DNA of 45,002 bases, from assembly GCA_037178675.1 (NCBI GenBank), contig JAYMGJ010000071.1:1-45002 (forward strand), in the 5' to 3' direction. The translations under genes and the position numbers were made by a program. The notes beneath the pieces are model-generated. The model made no database searches, was not told where the DNA came from, and saw only the letters and a list, made by a program, of their open reading frames with translations. This DNA comes from Scleroderma bovista (taxonomy: Eukaryota > Basidiomycota > Agaricomycetes > Boletales > Sclerodermataceae). Within the stretch, counting starts at the first letter, position 1, and every line of letters starts with the position of its first letter. Positions 9,639 through 20,545 of this stretch are shown here, one piece after another.

Positions 9639-11934
9639 ATGGCAGAGAATCGTTTACACTTCCCCCTCGGAATGTTCAACAGCAGAAAAAGGCCTTCGAG
9701 GGGGGAGACGCAGGTTGATCTCTCGAAGTTCAGGACACCTGTGCCTACGTAAGTCGAACCCCGTTGCATCCGCGGGCCCTACCGGGTTGAGCATTCAGTT
9801 CCACAGGTATCGCCATGCCGCTCCATCGGCACCGTGGCCATGGATGGATTTCGACATGGATGACAGCGTAGTCGTACCGCTCGTCCCTGGGGGACTGCTG
9901 TTACCAACAGATTGGACGAAATACCCTCAAAATTTGTTTGGAAACTGGACACCAGACCAAGTCGAAAGGAGCAAGATGTTGATCACATGCAGCTCCGATC
10001 CTACGACTCCTTGTTCGATTTATACCGTGGAGGTGAACGACAATGGCCATTTCGATAAAACCGCCGCGGACCGCATCGTGACTGTCACGGCAGATCCTGC
10101 GAGTGTGGAGACATTCTGGGCCAAGCTCCAGGAACCTGTGAGGATTACTCTTACACGGACAGTGGTTGATTGGCTTAATTAATGCGGACAGCGACCAGAT
10201 GGCATCCGTGTCCGGGCTCTCTTCGTCGATAACTTGTCCTTAGATGTCCTAAGGATGCTGGGCACCACGTGAGCTTTTATCATAACATTACCTCATCATG
10301 CGTCCTACATGCTGTTTTCAGGTACAACATCGAACCTTTCTTCTTCTCTTCTTCCGCAAACTGGATACCGTCGCGATACCAAGAAGACCCAAAGCCTGGG
10401 CAGGGAGACCGTGAGTAGCCCATCGATTGCAAGTAGCGACTCACGCCTGTGCACACATTTAACTAGACATAACTGTTACACTTCCATTCATCCGGACAAT
10501 GCGAAATAAGCCAGAAAGTATCTCTTCCGCAGCTTCTCACCGCTCATTGTCCAAGGACGTGTCGCCGTCTCCGCTGAGTACGCTTGTTTTCGCACATTCA
10601 GTCTCAAGCTGTAACCCATTCTTATAGGCAAATTACAAATGATTGACACCCAGGTCCCTTTAATCCTTCCTTCAAGTGAGCTTTTCAAACCCTTCAGACA
10701 TTAATTGACTGATGTCCTGTATAGCTGGTTATCTCCTCCAGGATCTGTTGGCTATTCATATGGTCCGCGAACGGAATACTAGTACAATCATTTCTTACCA
10801 CCCTATTTCCAACTTCAAAACAACATCGGCACAGCACCTCAGATCACTTGTACAGAGGACTGGGGATAGCGTATATTGGTCCAAGATATTTGATAAGTCG
10901 AAAGACCCAACATTCCTCTTCCTTGCTATACTTTGGTATGCGCTCTACGCATGGGACGAAGCCTTTGAGGCGCTATATAAACACATCACCATCCTTGTAC
11001 GTACGGTGATTGACTGTCTCATACTGTTCTCAACGAATATCCAGGAGGCACAGGTTTTGAGGACTAACGAGATAGAATTAACACGTGAGCTCCACAAAGT
11101 GGAGGCCCACCTCCTGCATTACAAGCAGCTCCTCCAGGACTTCCGGAAATCCGTCATTTTTGTAAAAGATACTCCCAATCCGGCGACGGAGTCGGAAAAA
11201 ATGACCGGTCCGGAGCACGAAGAATGGGAAAGGATGACCGAACAGGAACGCAAAATGGCTGCACAGGAGCACGAAGACTCTAAAAATCTTATGGACAAGG
11301 AGACCCACAACTTGATTTCTGAGATTGAGCGGTTGGAGGGTCAGAGATCGATGTATTCGGACCGTTTACAGAACGTCATGCGCCTGGTTCGTTTCCATCC
11401 TAGTTTTCCGGATGTCGCTCATACTTTTCAAGGCGTTCGCGAGTGTTAACATTGAGGACAGTAGGGCTATGAAAAGGTTGACGGAGGCCTCCCTGAAAGA
11501 TTCTGCTGCCATGAAGCAGGTATGTTCGATCCTGACCCTGAATCCTTATGTTTGATGAGTGCCCCAGATTTCCTACTTAACTATGGTCTTCTTGCCAGCG
11601 AGCTTAATGGCTGTAAGTGGGCTTCGTTTGCTATTCAATCATTTCACTCATTATCTTCTCGTAGAGCATATTCGGCATGAATGTTGCAGAAATTAATCCA
11701 GGTACAAAGGAAAATCTGGGCCACTTTGCGGTGGCTACGGTCGTGCTCACCATTTTTACCGCGTGGCTAGTAATCGCACTGCAGTTACACAGTTCTTTCT
11801 GGCCACCAGGTAGTGGAGTGTTTCGACGTCTGGCATGGCCGGTATTTTACGTTGCTAAGGTTATCGGAGATGCCATTCGAGAACGTCGCGGTAACGTCCA
11901 GCGTAATAGGGACACCATCTTGATGACCTCTTAA
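9639..11934 (+). CDS. Hypothetical membrane protein with CorA-like C-terminal domain
   Basis: A multi-exon gene (about 11 exons) starting MAENRLHFPLGMF. The first intron is 9749-9806, joining to YRHAAPSAPWPWMDFDM. The N-terminal half contains RVRALFVDNLSLDVLRMLGT and YNIEPFFFSSSANWIPSRYQ, blocks I associate with a recurrent Agaricomycete protein family. A long charged, probably coiled-coil stretch follows (about 11045-11390; ERMTEQERKMAAQEHE, ISEIERLEGQRSMYSDRL). The C-terminus has two membrane segments: ISYLTMVFLPASLMASIFGMN carries the GMN signature of the CorA Mg2+ channel superfamily, followed by FAVATVVLTIFTAWLVIALQ. CorA proteins form pentameric divalent-cation channels with GMN at the pore mouth. 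Whether this protein transports Mg2+ or only shares the fold is unknown. It lies in the same orientation as its neighbours. Confidence 0.78.
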
Positions 11935-12419
11935 GAACTCTATGTCATTTTACGCTTATATGACATGGGACGACCTCTACGAACGCCTGAATGTATTATA
12001 TCATACTAATAGGTAGCCCTATCTTGGGCAGATATTCGAGTGTCCAGACGATCTTAGTATCTACACACATGTATTGCTTCATACTATAGCTAGCAATTAT
12101 ATACCGATCAGTGACAGCTGAACGATTCATTACATAATCTTGGGGCGTCACCCATGTGTTTGTCGTTCTGACGCTGCTGTTCGGCTTCTAAGCGATGGAA
12201 TTCTTTGTAAGTCGTGGCGCCTGATGACGGTTGTCAAGAACTGGGTTACTCTTTCACTCCGGTCATCTCCGGCAGCGTCAGCACCTCACTCCAGCGTGTT
12301 ACCGGCCATATATATGTCCCAGGGGCGGAACCTCACTCACCTTTGTTTCCCTCTGGCAGTGGTTGAGCTTGGACACGACTGCCCACTACTTAGTTTTTGA
12401 CAACGGTCTCGTGCCATTG
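11935..12419. other. Intergenic region upstream of permease copy A
   Basis: No gene is supported. A TATA-like string (CATATATATG) lies at about 12306-12315, roughly 105 bp before the permease start, and is a plausible core promoter element. The 40 bp just before the start codon are similar to the region before permease copy B, so the duplicated segment extends slightly upstream of the coding sequence. Confidence 0.45.
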
Positions 12420-14557
12420 ATGACTTCAAGTGTGGATATGGCCACCAACACTGATCCTCAAGTACCTGGAAAAGCCCCTCTTACAGAAGAGCCCGCCAGG
12501 AAACCACCCGGTTTCGCACCTTTAAGGATACTACGACGCGTTTCAGCTGTTCTGGCCCGCTGGGGTATTGAGACTCATGGGTAAGGTCATACACATCTCG
12601 AGTTCTGCTTACTGTTACATAAGTTCGTTACAATGTAACACAGTATTGCACCAATCCCCAAGGAAGAAAGACTGGAGACGCGATTTTATCAGATGTTCTT
12701 CGTCTGGTTCTCTGCCAGCATGAACATCCTCACGTACGTGCTAATATACGCACGCGTTGAATCGGTAGGGGATGGGTGATTTATCTTCTCACAGTTTCAG
12801 CACTGGGACTGTCGGACCGGCGTTTTTCAACCTTGGAGTACGCGATTCCATTTTCGTTATCATCGTGGTCGACCTTATGTAAGGTGTCTGCAGTGTCTCC
12901 CTTGCTGATTGCTTACTTGTGTTTTTGCCAGATGCTGTCTGGTTCCAGCATTTTCGTGCGTTCAAAATGTCTGAAGCACGATCCGATTTGAAGGTATGAA
13001 ACAGCGCCGTATTTGGACCAAAGCTTGGCACGCGCGCTATGGTCCAGTGTCGGTATTCGTGGGGGTCAGTAATACTACGTACCTCGCATGAATAGAAGAC
13101 CAGACTCCTTACCCATATTCAAGTTATTATGGAGCAGCTATTCCCAGCATCCTGAACGTATTCTCGATGCAAGGTTTTCTTATCTTGAATTGCATCATCG
13201 GGGGGCAGACAATTGCAAGTGTCAGCTCACACTTGGATGATACATTGGGCATTGTCATCATTGGCGTCATCTCTCTTGTGGTGGGTACATCTGTGTATGG
13301 CACCTACTTTTCTCATTTTTTGTCAGGTGACATTTTTCGGGTACCGTTTTCTTCACTGGTAAGAAATCGTTGTCCTCGGTGCGCTATGTCTTTTCATCCT
13401 TATGACTCGACCAGGTATGAGTGTGTTGCGTGGATCCCAAATGTGATCGCTTTCATTGTCATGCTGGCACTTGGGTATCCGCATTTTCATGCCAACCAGT
13501 ATACGTCCGTCCCGGCTCCAACCGTGGCATCAGTGCTATCATTTGCATCCACGGTGGCTGCCAGCATTCTGAGTTGGTGCACGATGACTTCGGACTACGG
13601 TGTTTATCATAGCCCAGCAGTCTCATCGTAAGGAAGCTTTACCAAGTAAACTCACCGAGCTAACGTGGATTTGTAGCACCCGGATTTTCATATATACCTA
13701 CCTTGGCTTTTTTATTGCAAGTGTAAGCTAGACCATCGATGAATGGCCAATGTAACTCTGATGATATAACAGTTTACCACCCATGCCTTAGGTGCAGCTT
13801 TTGCTGCTGCTGCGCCAACCGTACCAGCGTGGAATACTGGGTTCCAAAACAGCTCATCTGTCGGCGGTTTAGTGAACAGCATCTTGATGCCTGTTGGTGG
13901 TTTCGGAAAGTTCCTCACAGTGCTGATTGCACTCACTATACCCAGTGCTTGTGCTCCAACAATGTACACCTTCAGTACAAGCTCCATGGCTATTGCAGGA
14001 TGGTTTTCCCTCATTCCACGCTGGGTATATATATTAATTTCCGAGGCTATGTAAGTTTGAAGTCCCTAGCTGCCATATTTTGTTCATATAACACAACAGC
14101 CTCATACCTATTGCTATTGTTGGTGCCAAAACCTTTTATACCACATTCGTGGATATCCTTAGTGCGTGACAGCACTTTCTTGCGAGATCTTGTGCTCATG
14201 CATTTCTTAGGTTTTATCGGGTACTGGAGTGCAGCTTTCGCGGCCATCATCTTGACTGAACATATACTGTTCCGAGGCGGGTCGTTCACCGAGGAAGCCT
14301 ACCCAATCGCCACATGGGACTCGGCAAAGCTGCTCCCTAGTGGAATACCTGCTGTGCTTGCATTCCTCTGTGGGTTTGGCGCACTCATTCCATTTATGTC
14401 GCAGGCATGGTATGTGGGGCCTGTTGCGCGACGTGGGTCTGGAGACTGCGGACTATACGTTGGATTCATCGTGGCTTGTATTGTGTATGCAACTTTGAGA
14501 GGTATGGAAAAGTGGTATGCGAAGCGAGGTGCTGCAAAGGGACCTGAGCGATGTTAG
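12420..14557 (+). CDS. FCY2: NCS1-family purine-cytosine permease, copy A
   Basis: Predicted plasma-membrane proton symporter for cytosine and purines, nucleobase cation symporter-1 family. Twelve exons add up to 517 residues, a normal family length: 12420-12580, 12644-12733, 12795-12878, 12932-12955, 13005-13064, 13124-13280, 13327-13358, 13415-13627, 13677-13722, 13773-14050, 14100-14161 and 14211-14557. Family features in order: IAPIPKEERLETRFYQMFFV and MNILTFSTGTVGPAFFNLG (first membrane helix), AVFGPKLGTRAMVQCRYSWG, GFLILNCIIGGQTIASVSS, VAWIPNVIAFIVMLALGYPH, CTMTSDYGVYHSPAVSS and FIGYWSAAFAAIILTEHILF. Exon 4 is only 24 nt, yet it is needed to join the second helix to FGPKLG. No stop or frameshift was found. 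An inverted, very similar copy lies at 17444-19576. Substrate (cytosine, adenine, hypoxanthine or other) cannot be decided by reading. Confidence 0.92.
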
Positions 14558-15290
14558 GCAAGTAACACAACCCCTATTCATTTTACGACTAATGGGAAAG
14601 AAAAATAAACTGATTTTCACGGGTTTAGCAGGTGCAGGGGATCCGAGTCTTCCGGAATGAGCAACTCCACACATATCGTATGTCCAAAAAAAGCGCATGC
14701 CTGCTGGTACAACCGATTAGAGCGCACCCGGTTCAAATTACTAGCCGCGGAACGGAACCCAAAAGATTTGGATTGATGTTCCGTGTTGGCCTGTGATTGG
14801 GAAATTATGTTCTGTAGAATGTCTAGAAGGGAACAATTATTGTACTGTGCATTACCTTTCGATCTCATCGGATCTAAGAAAGGGATCAGTGTCATCGTGT
14901 TCAATGCTTTCCCTTTCATTTTATTGCAGGACCAGCCGGAAGCAAGGCTTATTACAGCCATTCATCCATCTTCTTGGAGATGGCGGAATGGTTCATGTCT
15001 TATACAATCCTGTTCCTGAAAATACCAAAATACTCAGCCATGGTCGACCGTGCTACGGTGAGGACATCTTACATAGTTATTAAAGTAGGAATAGAAGATG
15101 CGAGCTACCGTACGAATGCGTGCAAGTACCGAATACAGTGCAGATAACATAGATACAACTTAGGTACCCATATGCCGAAAAAAAGATGTCTTTGAAAATG
15201 ATGACTCGAGACGGGAAAGAAGACACAATATAACCCAACTATCACCGATGTCACCGTAGTCTTGTCTTAATCCTTTCCAAGAATGCTCAA
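14558..15290 (-). other. Spacer with a protein-like minus-strand ORF remnant (14617-14961)
   Basis: The minus strand reads 114 codons, ending SNRLYQQACAFFGHTICVEL followed by LIPEDSDPLHLLNP. That part looks protein-like (conserved-type aromatic and acidic pattern), but I do not recognise the family. It may be the last exon of a decayed gene including 15291-15602 and 15718-15921 on the same strand. No clean splice chain connects them. The remainder of the stretch shows nothing else. Confidence 0.25.
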
Positions 15291-15602
15291 TTAGCTCGGC
15301 CATCTTCCTGGAGCCAGGTAACGCTGAGTTTCCTTTGGTTTTGTGCTTTCATGTATGATATCCTTCAAATGATTCATCAAATGTTTGGCAAGGAAAACAG
15401 TGCCACTGTCTTCCTCGTATCTGACAGCGTTTGCGTCTAGAAGAAGTAGCACCCTGAAATCCGCAGGAGGGAGTTGAACAGTGTGCGAGTATCGCCACAT
15501 GGATATGAACTCGTGGCGAAATATAGATACGTTAAAAAGCCTAGTGGCTGGATCTGCCTTCTCGGAAGGCCTTGCATGACCCATGACCTCCCATGAGCCC
15601 AT
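15291..15602 (-). CDS. Small hypothetical ORF, family not recognised
   Basis: A 103-codon frame on the minus strand containing FRHEFISMWRYSHTVQLPPA and FRVLLLLDANAVRYEEDSG. The middle is protein-like, with mixed hydrophobic and charged residues and no low-complexity bias. No domain is recognised and the start is uncertain. It lies between two permease copies in rearranged DNA, so it could be a single exon or the remnant of a longer gene. Minus-strand frames at 15718-15921 and 14617-14961 may belong to it. Confidence 0.3.
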   Translation of the reverse strand: MGSWEVMGHARPSEKADPATRLFNVSIFRHEFISMWRYSHTVQLPPADFRVLLLLDANAVRYEEDSGTVFLAKHLMNHLKDIIHESTKPKETQRYLAPGRWPS

Positions 15603-16380
15603 GACTATCGATTGTCAACACGTATGCATGTAATCAGATCTAGTGGACTTACTTTGCACGAGGCAAACGACTCCCTCGAGTCCCACAATGGCAAACCGTG
15701 CCGATTGTGTCCTGCTGTCATGGCCAACAAGTGTCCTTGGCTTGGACTCTAGTTCTGAGATAGTTGCTGGGGCGATAACGCTCATTGTTCTGAGTCAGTG
15801 CGGAGGGATCAAACGAGGGCAGGTGTTCATTGTGTTGGAGTAACAAGGATGACTTTATAGTCGCATGTTGAAAGATCGGAACTAGGCTGCATCCATCTCG
15901 AGGAAACTTCGTCGCAACCAAAACGGAAATGGCGCACTGTACATAGATTTGGCTTTGGATCTTGTCTGCCGCTGCGATGACTCGGAATCATATATCATCC
16001 TAAGGCGCAGTGGACCTAAAACCTAGACCTTCGGCGATCCGCTTTGGGCAAGTTACTGGCTTCGGGAGACCCTTGACACTACTAGTACTGACTAATATAC
16101 TTGTTTGCACGGCGTTGATACTGTCAAAAGGGATGTTCTATATTAGCAAGAGGGTCTAGGTTTTGGGTCCAGGCGAGCGGGACCGTCTGGCTTTCCATAA
16201 TCAAGTTGCCACTCCTGCATTCCTCTCCAACTAAGGCATCACTGCTCTGGCGCAGCTCGAGGGAGCTGACATCACTCGTCACACATGATCACCTCGAATT
16301 ACACCATCAACGTTTCAACGTTGCTCCGGCATTCTTCTCTGAAGCCGTTCACCGTAGTCGGAGAGATCTGACGTGTTTGG
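15603..16380. other. Spacer between permease copies, no gene seen
   Basis: Nothing coding is supported apart from a 67-codon minus-strand frame at 15718-15921 with no recognisable domain. It contains the imperfect inverted repeat at 16012-16170. The duplicated LTN1-tail segment begins at about 16381. Confidence 0.4.
16012..16170. repeat. Imperfect 18-bp inverted repeat flanking about 123 bp
   Basis: GGACCTAAAACCTAGACC at 16012-16029 is the reverse complement of GGTCTAGGTTTTGGGTCC at 16153-16170 with one mismatch (17 of 18). The enclosed 123 bp have no coding potential. The shape fits a very small MITE-like element or a foldback, but no target-site duplication is obvious at the ends. Confidence 0.6.
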
Positions 16381-17289
16381 AGGTTGGCGCTGTCAGTTAA
16401 ACCAAGGATGGGACAACTTTTATCTTGGCATCCAACTCTTGCAATAGGTTCCTGTGTTGATCTCTGCTGCCACCGATCTCCGTTAGTACACACGATCACT
16501 AGCGTGAGTCACTCGAAGTACTTTTCAGTTCGGCGCTGACTGATCGTCGGCTTCTTTGTCGCCTACCCTTCCTTTTATTCGGTGATGTCCGCTGTTTGAT
16601 CATTTAGGCCAAGTACTAAGCCATAGTATATTGGTCTTATGCTCGGGGTGCCGGCCGGTCCGTTATATTATTAACCGTATTCTGTGCAGCTGCTGCATTG
16701 CTCGGGCCACATTCTTCATATATGGTATGGATAAGAAAAGAATGCAAGGCATCATACTTGACCAAGTCCAACAGGTTTGGTGTAACTCATCTCAGGCTAG
16801 CTTTGGAGGTCTTCTGATGTTCTCCTATCCCTGGTGTCTATATTCCATATCTGCTTGGCAATATGTACATTTGGTATGTTATTGAAACATACAATGATTA
16901 TCTGACTACGCAATCTAGTCTCGAACATAACATGCTAGATAAAGTTACAACTTTGGGGATAACTAGAATCAACCCTCTCAGTTGAAATTGGTCCGGAACA
17001 TTGGACGACTGGATGAGTGGTTGGTCTTAAACCACTGCCCAAGGTGATGAGTGTCGTGGAAGTGAGTATACCCGCCAATTTGACTTACCTTGCACAGGCA
17101 GCCATTCTCGCAAGTTCGACATGGCTTTTTGAGGAAGACTGGCATGCATAATACTGATGCATACTGTGGTAACATGATAAATTTTTAATGAAGCTGTGGA
17201 AAAAGGTAAGCCACGCACGAGTAGCAGATCGTGCACTCCACTTGACCTGCAAAGTGGAGGGACACGTTTTTCGCAAACACTGTCAAACG
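16381..17289. repeat. Segmental duplicate of LTN1 3' end plus downstream region, decayed copy
   Basis: This segment is in direct orientation with 19870-20545. The match begins at the 3'-flanking DNA (AACCAAGGA.GGGACAACTTTTA.C, then GTGATGTCCGCTGTTTGATC in both) and continues through the LTN1 stop and last exons. About 220 bp at roughly 16609-16832 are present only in this copy. By eye the best-aligned 300 bp are around 88-90% identical. It marks a local duplication between the two permease genes. Confidence 0.85.
16978..17289 (-). pseudogene. LTN1: Listerin 3'-end pseudogene fragment with broken RING domain
   Basis: This is a partial copy of the last three exons of LTN1 (compare 20226-20545). 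The splice sites are still visible, but the RING finger is damaged. A short deletion removes the part of the real gene reading NRFHAS, including the zinc-binding histidine, and the final CPLC pair has become RPMF. A one-base change in the connecting segment also alters the frame. No upstream listerin sequence is attached and no promoter is evident. It cannot encode a ligase and is a duplication relic. Confidence 0.88.
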
Positions 17290-17443
17290 GTTGTCCTCAC
17301 TCCACAGCCGCTAAAGGAGATCGAAGGAAACACACAAACCTAGTGATCAAACCCCACACTCGGCCACGGAGAAGGTAATCAACCACTTTTCATCAGAGGT
17401 GTATGTTTAACTTCCTTCAGGCAACAATGTCTTACATAATAGT

Positions 17444-19576
17444 CTACACTGTTTGTTGTGGTATATAAATATAGATGTTTCCCTTTCTTTCACCTTGCTT
17501 CGCATACCACTTTTCCAAACCTCTGCAACTTGCATATATAATACCAGCCACGATGAATCCAACGTATAGTCCGCAGTCTCCAGACCCACGTCGCGCAACA
17601 GGCCCCACATACCATGCCTGCGACATAAATGGAATGAGTGCGCCAAACCCACAGAGGAATGCAAGCACAGCAGGTATTCCACTAGGGAGCAGCTTTGCCG
17701 AGTCCCATGTGGCGATTGGGTAGGCTTCCTCGGTGAACGACCCGCCTCGGAACAATATATGTTCAGTCAAGACGATGGCCGCGAAAGCTGCACTCCAGTA
17801 CCCGATAAAACCTAAGAAATGCATGAGCACAAGATCTCGCAGGAAAGTGCTGTCACGCACTAAGGATATCCACGAATGTAGTATAAAAGGTTTTGGCACC
17901 AACAATGGCAATAGGTATGAGGCTGGTGTGTCCTTTTGGTTAGTATGAACAAGGTAAGACTTTAAACTTACATAGCCTCGGAAATCAATACATATACCCA
18001 GCGCGGAATGAGGGAAACCTGCCCTGCAATAGCCATGGAGCTTGTACTGAAGGTGTACATCGTTGGCGCACAAGCACTGGGTATGCTGAGTGCAACCAGC
18101 ATCGTCAGAAATTTTCCGAAACCACCCAGAGGCATCAGGATGCTGTTCACTAAACCACCGACAGACGAGCTGTTTTGGAATCCAATATCCCATGCCGGTA
18201 CAGTTGGCGCAGCAGCAGCAAAAGCTGCTCCCAAGGTATGAGTAGTAACCTGTTATATCATAAAAGTTACATTGGCCGTTCATCGATAGTTCAGCTTACA
18301 TTTGCGATGAAAAAGCCAAGGTAGGTATATATGAAAATCCGGGAGCTAACAATCCATGTTAGCTCAGTGAGTTTGCTTGGTAAAGCTTCCTTACGATGAG
18401 GCTGTTGGGCTATGGTAAACACCGTAGTCCGAAGTCATCGTGCACCAACTCAGAATACTGGACGCCAACGCCGATGCAAATGATAGCACTGATGCCACGG
18501 TTGGAGCCGGGACGGAAGTATACTGGTTGGCATGAAGATGCGGATACCCAAGTGACAGCAAGGCAATGAAAGCCATCACACTTGGGATCCACGCAACACA
18601 CTCATACCTGGTCGAGTCATAAGGATGAAAAGACATAGCGCACCGAGGACAACGATTTCTTACCAGTGAAGAAAACGGTACCCGAAAAATGTCACCTGAC
18701 AAAAAATGAGAAAAGTAGGTGCCATACACAGATGTACCCACCACAAGAGAGATGACGCCAATGATGGCAATGCCCAATGTATCATCCAAGTATGAGCTGA
18801 CACTTGCAATTGTCTGCCCCCCGATGATGCAATTCAAGATAAGGAAACCTTGCATAGAGAATGCGTTCAGGATGCTGGGGATAACCGCTCCGTAGTAACT
18901 TGAATGCGGGTGAGTCTGGTCATTCATGCAAGGTACATATGAAGTATTACTGACCCCCACGCAAACCGACATTGGACCATAGCGCGCGTGCCAAGCTTTG
19001 GTCCAAATATGGCGCTGTTTCATGTCCTCAAATCGGATCATGAATCAGAGACATAGAACGTACGAAAATGCTGGAACCAGACAGAATCTGGCAAAACATA
19101 AGCTAAAGAAGTCAGCGAGGGACATACTGCAGACGTCCTACATGAGGTCAACGGCGATAATAACGAAGATCGAGTCGCGTACTCCAAGGTTGAAAACCGC
19201 CGGTCCGACAGTCCCAGTGCTGAAACTGTGAAGATAAATCACTCATTTCCTACCGATTCAACGCGTCCGTATATTAGCACATACGTGAGGATGTTCATAC
19301 TGGCAGAGAACCAGACAAAAAACATCTGATAAAATCGCGTCTCCAGTCTTTCTTCCTTGGGGATTGGTGCAATACTGTGTTGCATTGTAGTGAACTTATG
19401 TGACAGTGAGCAGCCAAGTCGAGATCTTACCCATGAGTCTCGATCCCAAAGCGAGCGAGGAGAGCTGAGACGCGTTGTAGTAACCTTAAAGATGCGAAAC
19501 CGGGTGATTTGCTGCTGGGTTCTTTGGTAAGAGAGGCTTTGTTAGGTACTTGAGGATCAGTGTTGCCAGTGGCCAT
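17444..19576 (-). CDS. FCY2: NCS1-family purine-cytosine permease, copy B
   Basis: A second purine-cytosine permease, inverted relative to copy A and with the same exon pattern, including the 24-nt micro-exon (giving FCLVPAFSAIFGPKLG across the join). Landmarks: IAPIPKEERLETRFYQMFFV, AIFGPKLGTRAMVQCRYSWG, GFLILNCIIGGQTIASVSS, WIPSVMAFIALLSLGYPH, MTSDYGVYHSPTASS and AAPTVPAWDIGFQNSSSVGG. The start equivalent to that of copy A is mutated (ATG to ACG), so I start at the next in-frame ATG (19576), shortening the cytosolic N-terminus by about six residues. The C-terminal tail after EKWYAKQG differs from copy A. No internal stop was found. Introns resemble those of copy A almost as much as exons do, indicating recent duplication or gene conversion. 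The LTN1 gene lies directly upstream on the same strand. Confidence 0.9.
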
Positions 19577-20225
19577 ATCCAAACTTGAAGTCGTTAATGC
19601 AAGACCGTCCCGTACAGATGCGTGGCACGAGTGGCCTCAACTTTGACAGAGTGTTCACCCAAGTCTCGATCCAGACGTTATCTACCATAGTCACACCATC
19701 GGCATCCTCCGGACACAATTTGAATGTCTGGAGAGTAGTGGCGTGACAAACCCCTATGACTCTTAATCAGCCTTATTAACCACAGTGGCGGCCTAAACAC
19801 ACCGTTAGGGTGGTAAGGTAGGCGTTCTTCTCTGGTACCATAGTCGGGAGAGACATAGAATTCGTAGTTTGGCGCTGCATCTGAAGTTACATAAACCAAG
19901 GACAACTTTTACCGTGGCAGCTAACTCTTGCACCAGGTTCCTGTGTTCATCCTGATCTCCGTTAGTAAATGATCACTAGAGTGAGTAAATTCGACACTGA
20001 CTGATTGTCGACTTCGGATGATTTTTGTCGCCTGCTCTTTTTATTCGGTGATGTCCGCTGTTTGATCTGATCATTTAGGGTGGTCTATACTATTTCATAC
20101 TTGCCTACATTGTCCAGTATGTGATAGAAACACACGATGATTATTTGACTACACAATCTAATCGCGAACATAACTTGCAAGATAGAGCTACATTTTTAGG
20201 AATGATTACAATAATCTCGACCCTC
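19577..20225. other. Intergenic region between LTN1 3' end and permease copy B
   Basis: No gene is supported. The part nearest LTN1 (19870-20225) is the intact partner of the duplicated segment at 16381-16977 and probably includes the LTN1 3' untranslated region. The rest should carry the promoter of permease copy B on the minus strand. Confidence 0.5.
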
Positions 20226-20545
20226 TCAGTTGAAATTGGACCGGCAAAGTGGACAACTGGATGAGTGGCTGGTCTTAAACCACTGCCCAAGGTGATGAGT
20301 GTCATGGAAGTGAGTATACCCGCGAATTTGACTTACCTTGTACAGACAGCTAGCATGGAAGCGGTTCTTGCAAGTTCGACATGGCTTCTGAGGAAGACTG
20401 GCATCCATAACACTGATGATACTGCGGCAACATGTTAAAATTTAATGAAGCTGTGAAAAAAGGTAAGCCACGCACGAGTAACAAATCGCGCACTCCACTT
20501 GACCCGCAAAGTGGAGGGACACATTCTTCGCGAACAGTGTCAAAG
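19870..20545. repeat. Segmental duplicate of LTN1 3' end, intact parental copy
   Basis: The partner of 16381-17289, same orientation. It includes the functional LTN1 terminal exons and the flanking DNA. Similarity stops just inside the LTN1 exon reading LFAKNVSLHFAGQVECAIC, so only the tail of the gene was copied. Confidence 0.85.

Noticed and set aside
12879..13004. Apparent frameshift and stop in both permease genes after VVDL
   Set aside because: Resolved by two introns around a 24-nt exon that restores CLVPAFSAVFGPKLG in copy A and the equivalent in copy B.
14690..14740. tRNA-like string (TGGTACAACCGATTAGAGCG then CCCGGTTCAAATTA)
   Set aside because: It has A-box- and B-box-like words but no room for an anticodon arm between them and no acceptor stem pairing. 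It is not a tRNA.
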